From positions 20,840,976 to 20,904,975 of the forward strand of contig JAOANR010000004.1 of assembly GCA_030278955.1 (NCBI GenBank): DNA of 64,000 nucleotides, given 5' to 3'. The notes below the pieces were generated by a model. That model had not been told where the DNA came from and made no database searches. It saw only the letters and a program-made list of their open reading frames with translations. This DNA is from Hygrophila difformis. Lineage: Eukaryota > Streptophyta > Magnoliopsida > Lamiales > Acanthaceae. The translations under genes and the position numbers were made by a program. Positions 24,219-34,912 of the stretch are shown one piece after another (positions within the stretch are counted from its first letter, which is position 1; each line of letters opens with the position of its first letter).

Positions 24219-27200
24219 TGTAATACCCCAGATTTTTATCAACGACCAAAGGAATAAAATTTATTCCGATCAATGTCGAAATATCTCCGAGAAGAAGAAA
24301 ATAATTTATCACAAATAAATTATTGCTCGGAAATGAAACGCCGATAGATTCAAAATTCAAAATGGAATAAAAGAGGGGAAGGAAGCCTGAAGACATTTCA
24401 TGAATTGAGTCAAAATAATTGGAATTAAATTCAATAAGGAAAATAATTCTAATTCCAAGAACCCGTGAAGTCGGAAGAAATTTAATTACACAAGTTATTG
24501 CACGGGAGTCAAAAGACGACGAATTGGAAGCCGCGAACCCGAGACCGACGGACTTAAGATTTCAAACATGAAATTCATTTGAGTCGAGATAAATTTAAGA
24601 TAAGAATTTATGATCCGAGAATGACCCGAAAAATCGAGCCCGAAAACGTAGGAGGACAGAAGTCCGAAAGAGAGGAGAAAAGGCCCGACGGGATCGCACG
24701 GCCCAGTCCGGACGCACGGCCCAGACCAGGCCGCGCGCTCTCCGCGCGGGGTTTGGCCTAAACCCGCACCAACCCCGCGCCAACCACACAGGCAGCTGTA
24801 CTTGACGCGTTTATGCGATTTTCTTGCCAAAAATTCGACCCTCCACTATGGAAACTCAATCACAATCAGAGGGAAAGGATTGTGGACGACTTATGGCTGA
24901 TCCTAACATCCAAAAACACATGATTTCAGATTTCATTCACTCTCATTAGACCTCATTTTCTCTCCTTTGTTCATCCAATCAAAAACCCCAAGTTCTTGAG
25001 TTGTGTTTCACTTCCAACGAGCAAACCGGAGCAAGAAGGACGTGGAGAGGAAGTGTTCAGACCCTAGATAGTGGTAAGATGAAGTCTTGAACTTCGTTTC
25101 ATAGTTTTCGTCGGATTTAGATTCTAACTTATGGTTTTTATTCTCAAAAACACAAATCGGAGCCAAAGGAAGAAGAATCGACTTGAGGAGATTCGTTCGT
25201 GATATCCCGTGGATTCCGGACGACCCTGTGACCTCCTAGACATCATCCCCACTGTAAGTTAATGCTTACTTGGTTTTGGGTGACTTAAAATGCAACCAAA
25301 CATAGGGATTTAATAACTCTAAAATCTGTCAACACGAAAAACCCTCGGCGCAACAATTTGGTGTGAATTTTTCGAACACTTAAACCTGCTCAAACGGAAA
25401 AACTTAAAACACGAAAAATGTTCCTAAGACATAGATCTAGTTCGTTTAAAATTTTCATAATTTTTCATTGCGTGTTAATATCCAAAAACGGCCTCCAACG
25501 AACCTGCCTTGAGAGTCAAACTTGAAACTGTGACAGATTTGAAATCGGACCAAAACCCCTATTTCGAGAGTTCAAACCGAAAAACGCAAAACTAGACTTT
25601 TAATACTAACACATTAATCTAGGTTGTGTAAAAATTTCAGACATTTTCGTTGATGTTTGCTATTTCAAATCGCATCGAACATAAACTGTTTTGACAAAAC
25701 GTTTTCGAAATCTGCCGGTGAATATGTCCGAACTTGATGAACATGTTTCTATATTTTCTATACCGATTGGATCCTTGCAATCTAAATAAAAGTTGTAGAT
25801 AATTATGTCTAGTATGTGCATATAAAATTTCAGAATTTTTGGAGTCCATTTGGTGTGTCAAAATGTCGATTTTCCATACTGTGATAAACCTGAATTCTGA
25901 CAGTGTACATGTTGTGCAATAAACTCGATTTTTGACATGCTTCATCAACTTATTTTGAAATCTTTAAAAAACGAAAGTTGTTCATTAGGGTGTTTTTGAT
26001 AAACTGTGAAAATTTCGGATTTTTCGGACTTGAAATGAATTTTTAAATTAAAAAGGCGTAAACTGTGACGCCAAGTTACTTTTAAATCGAAGGATTTTGA
26101 GATTTCGAAACGAACGATCAAAGATTTGAAATACGATACTTCTATACTTTTGAAAAATTCCATTATACTAAATCGAAATGTTATTGAGATACTTTGGTGG
26201 AGGGGGAGTGCCCTGCAGGGTGCCCCTCTAGCCTTCTTGGCGTGCCTATAATGGACGTTAGATACTTGCATGAAAAACTTGTAAAATTTTGCAAAACTTG
26301 TCCTTACCTTGCGGGTTCGATTGCCCAAGGCGTATGTTTTCCTGCGGGTTCGATTTCCCAGGATGTGTGTTGATTCCTACGGGTTCAATTCCCTAGGATG
26401 TATTTGAGTTCTTGCGGGTTCGATTCCCCAAGGGCGATTGTTTGTTTTCCTGCGGGTTCGATTCCCCAGGATGTGTGTTGATTCCTACGGGTTCAATTCC
26501 CTAGGATGTATTTGAGTTCTTGCGGGTTCGATTCCCCAAGGGCGATTGTTTGTTTTCCTGCGGGTTCGATTCCCCAGGATGTGTGTTGATTCCTATGGGT
26601 TCAATTCCCTAGGATGTACTTGAGTTCTTGCGGGTTCGATTTCCCCAAGGGCGATCGTTTGTTTTCCTGCGGGTTCGATTCCCCAGGACGTGTGTTAATT
26701 CCTACGGGTTCAATTCCCAAGGAAGCGTTTAAATTCTTGCGGGTTTGTTTCCCCAAGATCAAATCGTATAAAGTCATATTGAACAAAAGTGAAAGAATGA
26801 AAATCCTGAAATACCTAATCGTGATGTACGGGAAAATTTTAAGACGTGAATGTTTTCCTTATTTAAGTTATACCTTTAAATTATGCCTTGCAATTATTTT
26901 GCCATGTAATTTGAATTATGATCACGTGAAATCCTTGTGTTAAATCATGCCATTTATTTATTAGAGGATGATTAACTCAAATTGTGAATTACCTACAAAC
27001 ATGTTTTTATTAAATTTAAATAAAGGCTTTGAAACCCCTTGATCATATTAGGTGTTAACTTACTCAGCACGTTTTTGCTGACCAAACCACATTTCCCCTT
27101 TTTCTTTCAGAGTATGAGGATTATGCATCTTCATATGCATACATGGGAACATTCGGGAAAAACTCTATTTTAAATTCCGGCATTTAATTACAACTTGCAT

Positions 27201-27467
27201 GAACGGGCCTGTTTAACCCTTGTTTTGGCCATGTTGGCCCAGTATTTAAATTTCCGCTGCATTACAATTATATATATGTAAATATTACATTCCGCTGCAA
27301 CTTTGATATTATTATTTTTAAATTATATTACAATGGGCTGTTTGAATGATTTAAATTCTGAAAAACCATAGCCTTGCATCTCTTTAGCAAGCTCGGAGAA
27401 ACCGTGTCTTGTTAGGGAGGTGTGGCGGTGACATCCCGGCCTGGGTTATCAAATCCGGGGTGTTACA
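24219..27467 (+). repeat. 5' LTR of gag-only element (3249 bp)
   Basis: It holds, in order, an AT-rich start, a GC-rich structured island (about 24680-24790, with complementary runs such as GCGCGC and GGGTTTGG/CCTAAACCC), a long AT-rich middle, the T-arm-like hairpin array at 26307-26757, and a conserved end from about 27380. The minus-strand ORFs crossing it are not protein-like. Confidence 0.92.
26307..26757 (+). repeat. Tandem T-arm/B-box-like hairpin array, 13 units (5' LTR)
   Basis: Thirteen units of about 35 bp are each centred on a 22-nt hairpin with a GGG-CCC inner stem and a 7-nt loop TTCGATT or TTCAATT, as in a tRNA T arm. Three unit types recur in a fixed order, giving a higher-order period near 108 bp: arms CTTG/CAAG, CCTG/CAGG, CCTA/TAGG. 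The arms change together, keeping pairing. Nine of 13 units match the RNA polymerase III B-box core GWTCRANNC. The other copy is at 31639-32089. Confidence 0.9.
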
Positions 27468-27470
27468 AAG

Positions 27471-27482
27471 TGGTATCAGAGC
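27471..27482 (+). other. Primer binding site, initiator-Met tRNA type (gag-only element)
   Basis: TGGTATCAGAGC starts 3 nt after the 5' LTR end. Confidence 0.92.
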
Positions 27483-28031
27483 CCGGACTATTTTTAAAAC
27501 TAGTATTATTATTTTTAAACTATTACGAGTATTATTTTTAAACTAGTATCATATTTAAAAATCCATTATTATTTTTAAACTAACATTTTTGAGCCCAAAA
27601 TTTATTTTTTTTTCCTAGCCCAAATCTTTAGCCCAATATTTAATTACTATGTTGGCCCAATTATTTTGGCCCAATAACCTTGTTTTTACTTAAAGCCCAA
27701 ATAATTTATTTCTTTCGGCCCAATATAGTGGCCCAAACCTTTTATCCTTATTTTAATCTATCCATGGAATAAATTTATTTTTAAAACCCATGGATAAATA
27801 AATGTATGCATTAAATTTTTTTTTTTGGGGGGGGATTACATATGCATATGCATACATAAATATTTGTGCTAACCTTTTTATGTGAATCGTTTGTGATACA
27901 TAACCTACTCACTCTAATGTTCGACTTGACCTTGAGTCTTGACTTAGAAGCGCTAACTTGAGACTAAACTTTGCCTTAGTCCTAGATCTTGATCACTTAG
28001 AAACTCATCTTCGCGCGCTTAATAACAGAAA
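27483..28031 (+). other. Leader between PBS and gag
   Basis: This 550-nt untranslated leader has repeated GGCCCAA words (about 27590-27740) and a run of T then G at about 27820-27834. It would be expected to carry the packaging signal, but no specific element can be assigned. Confidence 0.5.
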
Positions 28032-29117
28032 ATGGCACCTAAAAGAAAACTGAGGAAGGTAAGCCCAAACGACACCGACACTGACCTCCCAAACGCACCT
28101 AACAACAATGAGGTTCCTCCGAACGTAGGAGATCGAGCGCCTTCTATACCCAACAACATGGAAGAACGTCTAAGGACTATGGAGGAGGTCCTTGTGGCAT
28201 TAGGAAATGCTGAGGTTCATAGAGCACAAGCAGCAGTATCCCCACCAGTAGCTCAAGTCAACTACTTGGCATTGGTAAACCCTTACAACCCGCCACACTA
28301 TGATGGGCAAGAGGATCCCGCCAAACTAGAGGGGTGGATCCGTACCTTTGATAAACTTTTGGATGCTATTAAATGCACTGACGAGGAGAAGATATACGTG
28401 GCGACCTACTACCTAGGAGGTGAAGCCGATGAGTGGTGGCAAAACCTTCAAGCGAATTCAGAGGAAGACGAAGAAGCCTACACTTGGGAAGGACTTAAGG
28501 AAGCCTTGAGAGAAAGATTGTACCCACTGAGCACCAAGACTGCGAAATACGAGGAATTCATCAACCTGAAGCAAGGTGCACAAACAGTGCAAGAGTACTA
28601 CACCAAATTCAAGGAGCTAGTACGATTTGCTACGAGGATAGTACCAACCGATTCTGACAAGGCTCAGAAATTCGAGATGGGTCTGAACCTTAGTATCCGG
28701 GAGATACTTGCAGTAGGACAATTCACAAACCTACAGACGATATATGATCGCGCTGTAGCAATTGCTCGAATCCAGCAACTGAAGCGTAAAAGAAATGGGG
28801 AGTCGAGCAAGGACTCGCAAGAATTTGAGACAAAGAATCGAAACAATAACAATGACAATTTTTGGAGGAACAATGGTCAAGCTAGGTTCAATGAGCCAAA
28901 GGAGAATAAGAATAAAGGTTTCAATAATGGGAGAAATGGCATACGTCGTACAACCATACCACGTTGCCCGCAGTGCCACCAAGCCCATCTGGTGCGCGAA
29001 TGCCCAAGACGCGGGACTTGTTATAGATGTGGTGGAGAAGACCACATGATTAGAGAATGCAATGTTCGTGCGGAGATGATAGAGAAAAGGCTAGATTTGG
29101 CAAACCCTCAACAATGA
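28032..29117 (+). CDS. gag: Retrotransposon Gag with two zinc knuckles, intact
   Basis: The 361-residue ORF begins MAPKRKLRKV after a leader ending cagaaaATG. Residues about 80-250 form a retrotransposon gag (capsid) domain with the hallmark LEGWIRTFDKLL, LGGEADEWWQNL and QTVQEYYTKFKELVRF blocks. A basic Asn-rich stretch follows, then two zinc knuckles near residues 318-348: CPQCHQAHLVREC (CX2CX3HX4C) and CYRCGGEDHMIREC (CX2CX4HX4C). The product should assemble cytoplasmic particles and bind RNA. No stop or frameshift is seen, unlike every other retroelement gene here except the gag at 56570. No protease, RT or integrase follows. Confidence 0.93.
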   Translation: MAPKRKLRKVSPNDTDTDLPNAPNNNEVPPNVGDRAPSIPNNMEERLRTMEEVLVALGNAEVHRAQAAVSPPVAQVNYLALVNPYNPPHYDGQEDPAKLEGWIRTFDKLLDAIKCTDEEKIYVATYYLGGEADEWWQNLQANSEEDEEAYTWEGLKEALRERLYPLSTKTAKYEEFINLKQGAQTVQEYYTKFKELVRFATRIVPTDSDKAQKFEMGLNLSIREILAVGQFTNLQTIYDRAVAIARIQQLKRKRNGESSKDSQEFETKNRNNNNDNFWRNNGQARFNEPKENKNKGFNNGRNGIRRTTIPRCPQCHQAHLVRECPRRGTCYRCGGEDHMIRECNVRAEMIEKRLDLANPQQ

Positions 29118-29559
29118 GATCAAGGAAGAGCTGTAGGACGATGGAATGCTGTAGACCAAGCAGACTTGCTAGCTCAGTGAGAAATGATTGTATACGACGT
29201 TACCCAACCCTGAGTCAAACCGATCCAACAACAGTTATGGGGACATAACTGTAATCTTAAGGGGGGGAGGATGTAACAACCCGAATATTTTGTATCCCCA
29301 AATCAATAAATAAACAAATTCAAATTTGTTTTGAACTACGTCATGGCTTGATCCCTTCACAGGGTACGTAGGCAACTCGGAAATTTCATTTCTGGGTTCA
29401 GTCAAAAAATAATCAAACAACAAACAATCAACAATCGAACAATAATTCAATAACACAATATCGCAAAATAATAAAATAAACAAAAGGACCCTAACTCTTA
29501 GCGCGAGAAAAGCCGAAACACAACTTCGAGGACGAAGTTGATTCTTAAGGGGGGTAGAC
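29118..29559 (+). other. Noncoding region with two PPT-like sites before 3' LTR
   Basis: The first site (CTTAAGGGGGGGAGGA at 29256-29271) is followed directly by TGTAACAACCCG, which looks like the start of an LTR of another family. The second (ATTCTTAAGGGGGGTAGAC, 29541-29559) is followed by the real 3' LTR. About 280 bp of apparent LTR-start sequence therefore lies between two PPT-like runs. Confidence 0.7.
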
Positions 29560-32500
29560 TGTAATACCCCAGATTTTTATCAACGTCCAAAGGAATAAAA
29601 TTTATTCCGATCAATGTCGAAATATCTCCGAGAAGAAGAAAATAATTTATCACAAATAAATTATTGCTCGGAAATGAAACGCCGATAGATTCAAAATTCA
29701 AAATGGAATAAAAGAGGGGAAGGAAGCCTGAAGACATTCCATGAATTGAGTCAAAATAATTGGAATTAAATTCAAGAAGGAAAATAATTCTAATTCCAAG
29801 AACCCGTGAAGTCGGAAGAAATTTAATTACACAAGTTATTGCACGGGAGTCAAAAGACGACGAATTGGAAGCCGACGAACCCGAGACCGACGGACTTAAG
29901 ATTTCAAACATGAAATTCATTTGAGTCGAGATAAATTTAAGATAAGAATTTATGATCCAAGAATGACCCGAAAAATCGAGCCCGAAAACGTAGGAGGACA
30001 GAAGTCCGAAAGAGAGGAGAAAAGGCCCGACGGGATCGCACGGCCCAGTCCGGACGCACGGCCCAGACCAGGCCACGCGCTCTCCGCACGGGGTTTGGCC
30101 TAAACCCGCGCCAACCCCGCGCCAACCACACAGGCAGCTGTACTTGACGCGTTTATGCGATTTTCTTGCCAAAAATTCGACCCTCCACTATGGAAACTCA
30201 ATCACAATCGGAGGGAAAGGATTGTGGACGACTTATGGCTGATCCTAACATCCAAAAACACATGATTTCAGATTCCATTCACTCTCATTAGACCTCATTT
30301 TCTCTCCTTTGTTCATCCAATCAAAAACCCCAAGTTCTTGAGTTGTGTTTCACTTCCAACGAGCAAACCGGAGCAAGAAGGACGTGGAGAGGAAGTGTTC
30401 AGCCCTAGATAGTGGTAAGATGAAGTCTTGAACTTCGTTTCATAGTTTTCGTCGGATTTAGATTCTAACTTATGGTTTTTATTCTCAAAAACACAAATCG
30501 GAGCCAAAGGAAGAAGAATCGACTTGAGGAGATTCGTTCATGATATCCCGTGGATTCTGGACGACCCCGTGACCTCCTAGACATCATCCCCACTGTAAGT
30601 TAATGCTTACTTGGTTTTGGGTGACTTAAAATGCAACCAAACATAGGGATTTAATAACTCTAAAATCTGTCAACACGAAAAACCCTCGGCGCAACAATTT
30701 GGTGTGAATTTTTCGAACACTTAAACCTGCTCAAACGGAAAAACTTAAAACACAAAAAATGTTCCTAAGACATAGATCTAGTTCATTTAAAATTTTCATA
30801 ATTTTTCATTGCATGTTGATATCCGAAAACGGCCTCCAACGAACCTGCCTTGAGAGTCAAACTTGAAACTGTGACAGATTTGAAATCGGACCAAAACCCC
30901 TATTTCGAGAGTTCAAACCGAAAAACTCAAAACTAGACTTTTAATCCTAACACATTAATCTAGGTTGTGTAAAAATTTCACACATTTGCGTTGATGTTTG
31001 CTATTTCATATCGCATCGAACATAAACTGTTCTGACAAAACGTTTTCGAAATCTGCCGGTGAATATGTCCGAACTTGATGAACCTGTTTCTATATTTTCT
31101 AGACCGATTGGATCCTTGCAATCTAAATAAAAGTTGTAGATAATTATGTCTAGTATGTGCATATAAAATTTCAAAATTTTTGGAGTCCATTTGTTGTGTC
31201 AAAATGTCGATTTTCCATACTGTGATAAACCTGAATTCTGACAGTGTACATGTTGTGCAATAAACTTGATTTTTGACATGCTTCCTCAATTTATTTTGAA
31301 ATCTTTAAAAAACAAAAGTTGTTCGTTAGGGTGTTTTTGATAAACTGTGAAAATTTCGGATTTTTCGGAATTTTTAAATTAAAAAGGCGTAAACTGTGAC
31401 GCCAAGTTACTTTTAAATCGAAGGATTTTGAGATTTCGAAACGAACGATCAAAGATTTGAAATACGATACATCTATACTTTTGAAAAATTCCGTTATACT
31501 AAATCGAAATGTTATTGAGATACTTTGGTGGAGGGCGAGTGCCCTGCAGGGTGCCCCTCTAGCCTTCTTGGCGTGCCTATAATGGACGTTAGATACTTGC
31601 ATGAAAAACTTGTAAAATTTTGCAAAACTTGTCCTTACCTTGCGGGTTCGATTCCCCAAGGCGTATGTTTTCCTGCGGGTTCGATTCCCCAGGATGTGTG
31701 TTGATTCCTACGGGTTCAATTCCCTAGGATGTATTTGAGTTCTTGCGGTTCGATTCCCCAAGGGCGATTGTTTGTTTTCCTGCGGGTTCGATTCCCCAGG
31801 ATGTGTGTTGATTCCTACGGGTTCAATTCCCTAGGATGTATTTGAGTTCTTGCGGGTTCGATTCCCCAAGGGCGATAGTTTGTTTTCCTGCGGGTTTTCG
31901 ATTCCCCAGGATGTGTGTTGATTACTATGGGTTCAATTCCCTAGGATGTACTTGAGTTCTTGCGGGTTCGATTTCCCCAAGGGCGATCGTTTATTTTCCT
32001 GCGGGTTCGATTCCCCAGAACGTGTGTTAATTCATACGGGTTCAATTCCCTAGGAAGCGTTTAAATTCTTGCGGGTTTGTTTCCCCAAGATCAAATCGTA
32101 TAAAGTCATATTGAAAAAAAGTGAAAGAATGAAAATCCTGAAATACCTAATCGTGATGTACGGGAAAATTTTAAGACGTGAATGTTTTCCTTATTTAAGT
32201 TATACCTTTAAATTATGCCTTGCAATTATTTTGCCATGTAATTTGAATCATGATCACGTGAAATCCTTGTGTTAAATCATGCCATTTATTTATTAGAGGA
32301 TGATTAACTCAAATTGTGAATTACCTACAAACATGTTTTTATTAAATTTAAAAAAAGTCTTTGAAACCCCTTGATCATATTAGGTGTTAACTTACTCAGC
32401 ACGTTTTTGCTGACCAAACCACATTTCCCCTTTTTCTTTCAGAGTATGAGGATTATGCATCTTCATATGCATACATGGGAACATTCGGGAAAAACTCTAT

Positions 32501-32799
32501 TTTAAATTCCGGCATTTAATTACAACTTGCATGAACGGGCCTGTTTAACCCTTGTTTTGGCCATGTTGGCCCAGTATTTAAATTTCCGCTGCATTACAAT
32601 TATATATATGTAAATATTACATTCCGCTGCAACTTTGATATTATTATTTTTAAATTATATTACAATGGGTTGTTTGAATGATTTAAATTCTGAAAAACCA
32701 TAGCCTTGCATCTCTTTAGCAAGCTCGGAGAAACCGTGTCTTGTTAGGGAGGTGTGGCGGTGACATCCCGGCCTGGGTTATCAAATCCGGGTTGTTACA
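29560..32799 (+). repeat. 3' LTR of gag-only element (3240 bp)
   Basis: Near-identical partner of 24219-27467, with scattered substitutions and small indels, for example a short deletion near 31370 relative to 26030. It includes the second copy of the hairpin array. Confidence 0.92.
31639..32089 (+). repeat. Tandem T-arm/B-box-like hairpin array, 13 units (3' LTR)
   Basis: Same 13-unit order as 26307-26757. Ten units match GWTCRANNC. Units 4 and 8 carry small indels near the loop (lost G, gained TT). Units 1, 2 and 12 keep consensus bases that are mutated in the 5' LTR copy. Confidence 0.9.
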
Positions 32800-32841
32800 A
32801 CTGCATAAAGAATATCTCTTGCTTGTGCTGGGAACCTAACA

Positions 32842-34405
32842 CCTTCTTATGAAAGGATACTTGTAGGTATAAATAGACATTTATAAAGTAGAGAAAAAAC
32901 GTTCACAACACCCCCACAAGTCTAAATTTCTTGCTTTACAATTGTAATGTCTTTCATACCTTATTAATAATAAATTCCTTCTTCCTTTTACTTTTCTTGT
33001 CCTTTACTTTCAATGCGTTACATTTACCATAGAAACTAGAACAGATAGAGATTGTCCTCTTCCCGTCCTTTATAAAGGACACCGTTCTGAGGGTTAAAGG
33101 TTACCCCAAACGAAATGTAACAACTTTAATGAAGCAAATTGGGTGGTAGGAATGAAGTCTATGCGGTGGTTGGATTCTTTTTCATAATAATTTAGTTTTG
33201 AAATTACTATAGCGGGAAAGTATATAGCATATACTACTCTAAATACATATATATACGTACACACATGCAAATGTCAATACAAAAATTGATATGTTGACAA
33301 ATAATTAATGGTGGGATATTCTTATCGCTTACTATTTTATTTTGACTTCATATGCTTTTCTTGACGTAACAAATAAATTTCTTCATGAATGATAGTATTT
33401 GTCACACATTGAATACTACTAGGTATTTGGCTACATTCTCAAATAAATTCTCTTTTTGCATAAATTACTAGGTATTTTTCTTCATTGAATATTATACATT
33501 ACAATTACTAAAAATCTCAAAACTTTGAAGAATGTTTACATTTTTCAATTTCTAATTTACGTTAATCAATTTCTAAACTTACAAAGAGGACATTGATCTT
33601 TATTTATTTCACTTTAAGAACTTTTTAATTGTACTATTAAATTCGATTTCTAAACACTTAGTAGCTAATACGTTTCAATCGTGAACTTAATTAATTGATC
33701 GTTAACTTTGTTTTTCAGGTGAAGATCACTAACTTTGTTAGTGACTGAATTTTAGGTTTTAACAACAAAATTGGTCGATCGCTAAAACCAAAATTTCGTT
33801 TACTATTTATTGAAAATTTTCGTGAAACAAAACACGCTCTTTTGAAAAAAAAAATAAAAAGAAAAAACACAGAAGAAGAAAAGGTGTAAGATTAATATTC
33901 ATAATACTGCCTCTACTTTTTTATTGCTCCATTTCTCAGTCCGCAACCCTATATATTTTTCCAATAATTAATAATTCAAATGGTATATATAGAAGTTAAT
34001 TTATCAAACTAGATATTCTACAATTACGGAATAAGAATTGATAACGAACGAATTTCGGTCGTTAAAATTGAGGGTGTTATTCGGTCGCTAATTATTTTAG
34101 TGATCAAATTTTATCAAATTCTTTCCGTCACTAAAATAGAAACAATATAGAAATAATACTTCATTTAACATAAACTTGCCAATTATGTATGAAATCTTAT
34201 CGTACTCAATTAGAAAGAGAGCACATCATTGACTTAAGTTGAATCAAAAAGCAATTGATGTAAATTTAATAATATTAAATGTTTTGAAATGAGTGAAAGA
34301 CCCTTTTATTTGATTAGATATAATCTCGCAAAAGGAAATACAAATGTACTGAACTGGTGCTAATTGACCATTTTCTCTGTCATTCAATGAAATAATAAAA
34401 TTATA
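32842..34405. other. AT-rich intergenic DNA
   Basis: No gene is seen. Words such as GGTCGATCGCTAAA, CGGTCGTTAAA, CGGTCGCTAA and CCGTCACTAAAA recur between about 33740 and 34140 in both orientations, reminiscent of subterminal repeats of CACTA-type transposons, but no terminus is identified. Confidence 0.5.
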
Positions 34406-34912
34406 CTTCCTCCCTCCCTCGAAATTTCGCTTGTATTGATTTTTGAGGTGTCCTGTAAAATTTGATCACTTTCCGTTTTTAGATAAATTAAATTAATATA
34501 AATATAATTAGAATATTAATGGTTTCCAAATCCCATTAAAAATAATCACTATTACTATTCTGCACAACTCCCAACACACTTTTATTTTTCAACACAAATC
34601 TCTTAAATTTATTTAATTCTTCATATTTTAAAATAGGTACAAATAAAAATTATATAAAATATATATTTTAAAACTAGACGTCTGGAAGATTCTAACAATA
34701 CCACAATTGAATATTTCTCTCTAATTAATTATTACCATAATATTTTTGGGTGACATCATTACCATAATATTAAGTTAAAGTTAAACAATAAACAAAGTCA
34801 AAATCATTAAAATTTTAAACACAAGTACCCAGGCCACTTTAACAACTAAACCCCACTACATAAATTACCGTACCCCAAAAGAAACGAGCCACATTTCGCG
34901 GGACCGAGAGAG
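34406..34912 (-). mobile_element. Stowaway-like MITE, copy 1 (inverted)
   Basis: About 507 bp flanked by TA (34404-34405 and 34913-34914). Ends read CTTCCTCCCTCC and GACCGAGAGAG, degenerate forms of the CTCCCTCCGTCCC terminus. The reverse complement aligns along its length with the copy at 35414-35905, so the two are inverted relative to each other. Confidence 0.8.

Larger units (their letters stand above)
24219..32799 (+). mobile_element. Gag-only retrotransposon with very long LTRs (TR-GAG type)
   Basis: LTRs of 3249 bp (24219-27467) and 3240 bp (29560-32799) enclose only 2.1 kb. They begin TGTAATACCCC and end GTTACA, with TSD ACTGC at 24214-24218 and 32800-32804. The PBS is initiator-Met type. 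The only gene is an intact gag and there is no pol. This fits the described class of terminal-repeat retrotransposons with a GAG domain. Enzymes would have to be supplied in trans. The LTRs are nearly identical, so the insertion is probably the youngest in this nest. Gag style suggests Ty3/gypsy ancestry. Confidence 0.9.
2806..32841 (+). mobile_element. SIRE-like Ty1/copia host element, pol-deleted, with two nested insertions
   Basis: A copia-type retrotransposon is seen as 5' LTR, iMet-type PBS, gag, a pol remnant, an accessory-ORF remnant, PPT and 3' LTR. It is split by a gypsy element at 5147-21783 (in gag) and a gag-only element at 24219-32799 (in the 3' LTR). Removing both, with one copy of each 5-bp target duplication, rejoins continuous copia sequence. 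The gag and CCHC segments closely parallel those of the element at 45464-55656, so both belong to the same SIRE/Maximus-like lineage by inference. Protease, integrase, RT and most RNase H are deleted, so it is non-autonomous and dead. It is the oldest layer of the nest. Confidence 0.9.
23247..32841 (+). repeat. 3' LTR of host copia element, split by a nested element
   Basis: The LTR pieces are 23247-24218 and 32805-32841, together about 1.0 kb, beginning TGTTGGGTTC and ending CCTAACA. They match the 5' LTR from about 23443 on. The gap is filled by the gag-only element at 24219-32799 with TSD ACTGC. Confidence 0.9.

Noticed and set aside
24495..24830. 111-residue minus-strand ORF in the gag-only element's LTR (also at 29498-30172)
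   Set aside because: Lies in the GC-rich island of a noncoding LTR, with no domain and no conservation expected beyond LTR identity.
26300..26760. Reading the T-arm-like array as a CRISPR array or as real tRNA genes
   Set aside because: Spacers are themselves repeated and short, this is plant nuclear DNA, and there is no acceptor stem, D arm or anticodon arm around the T-arm motif.
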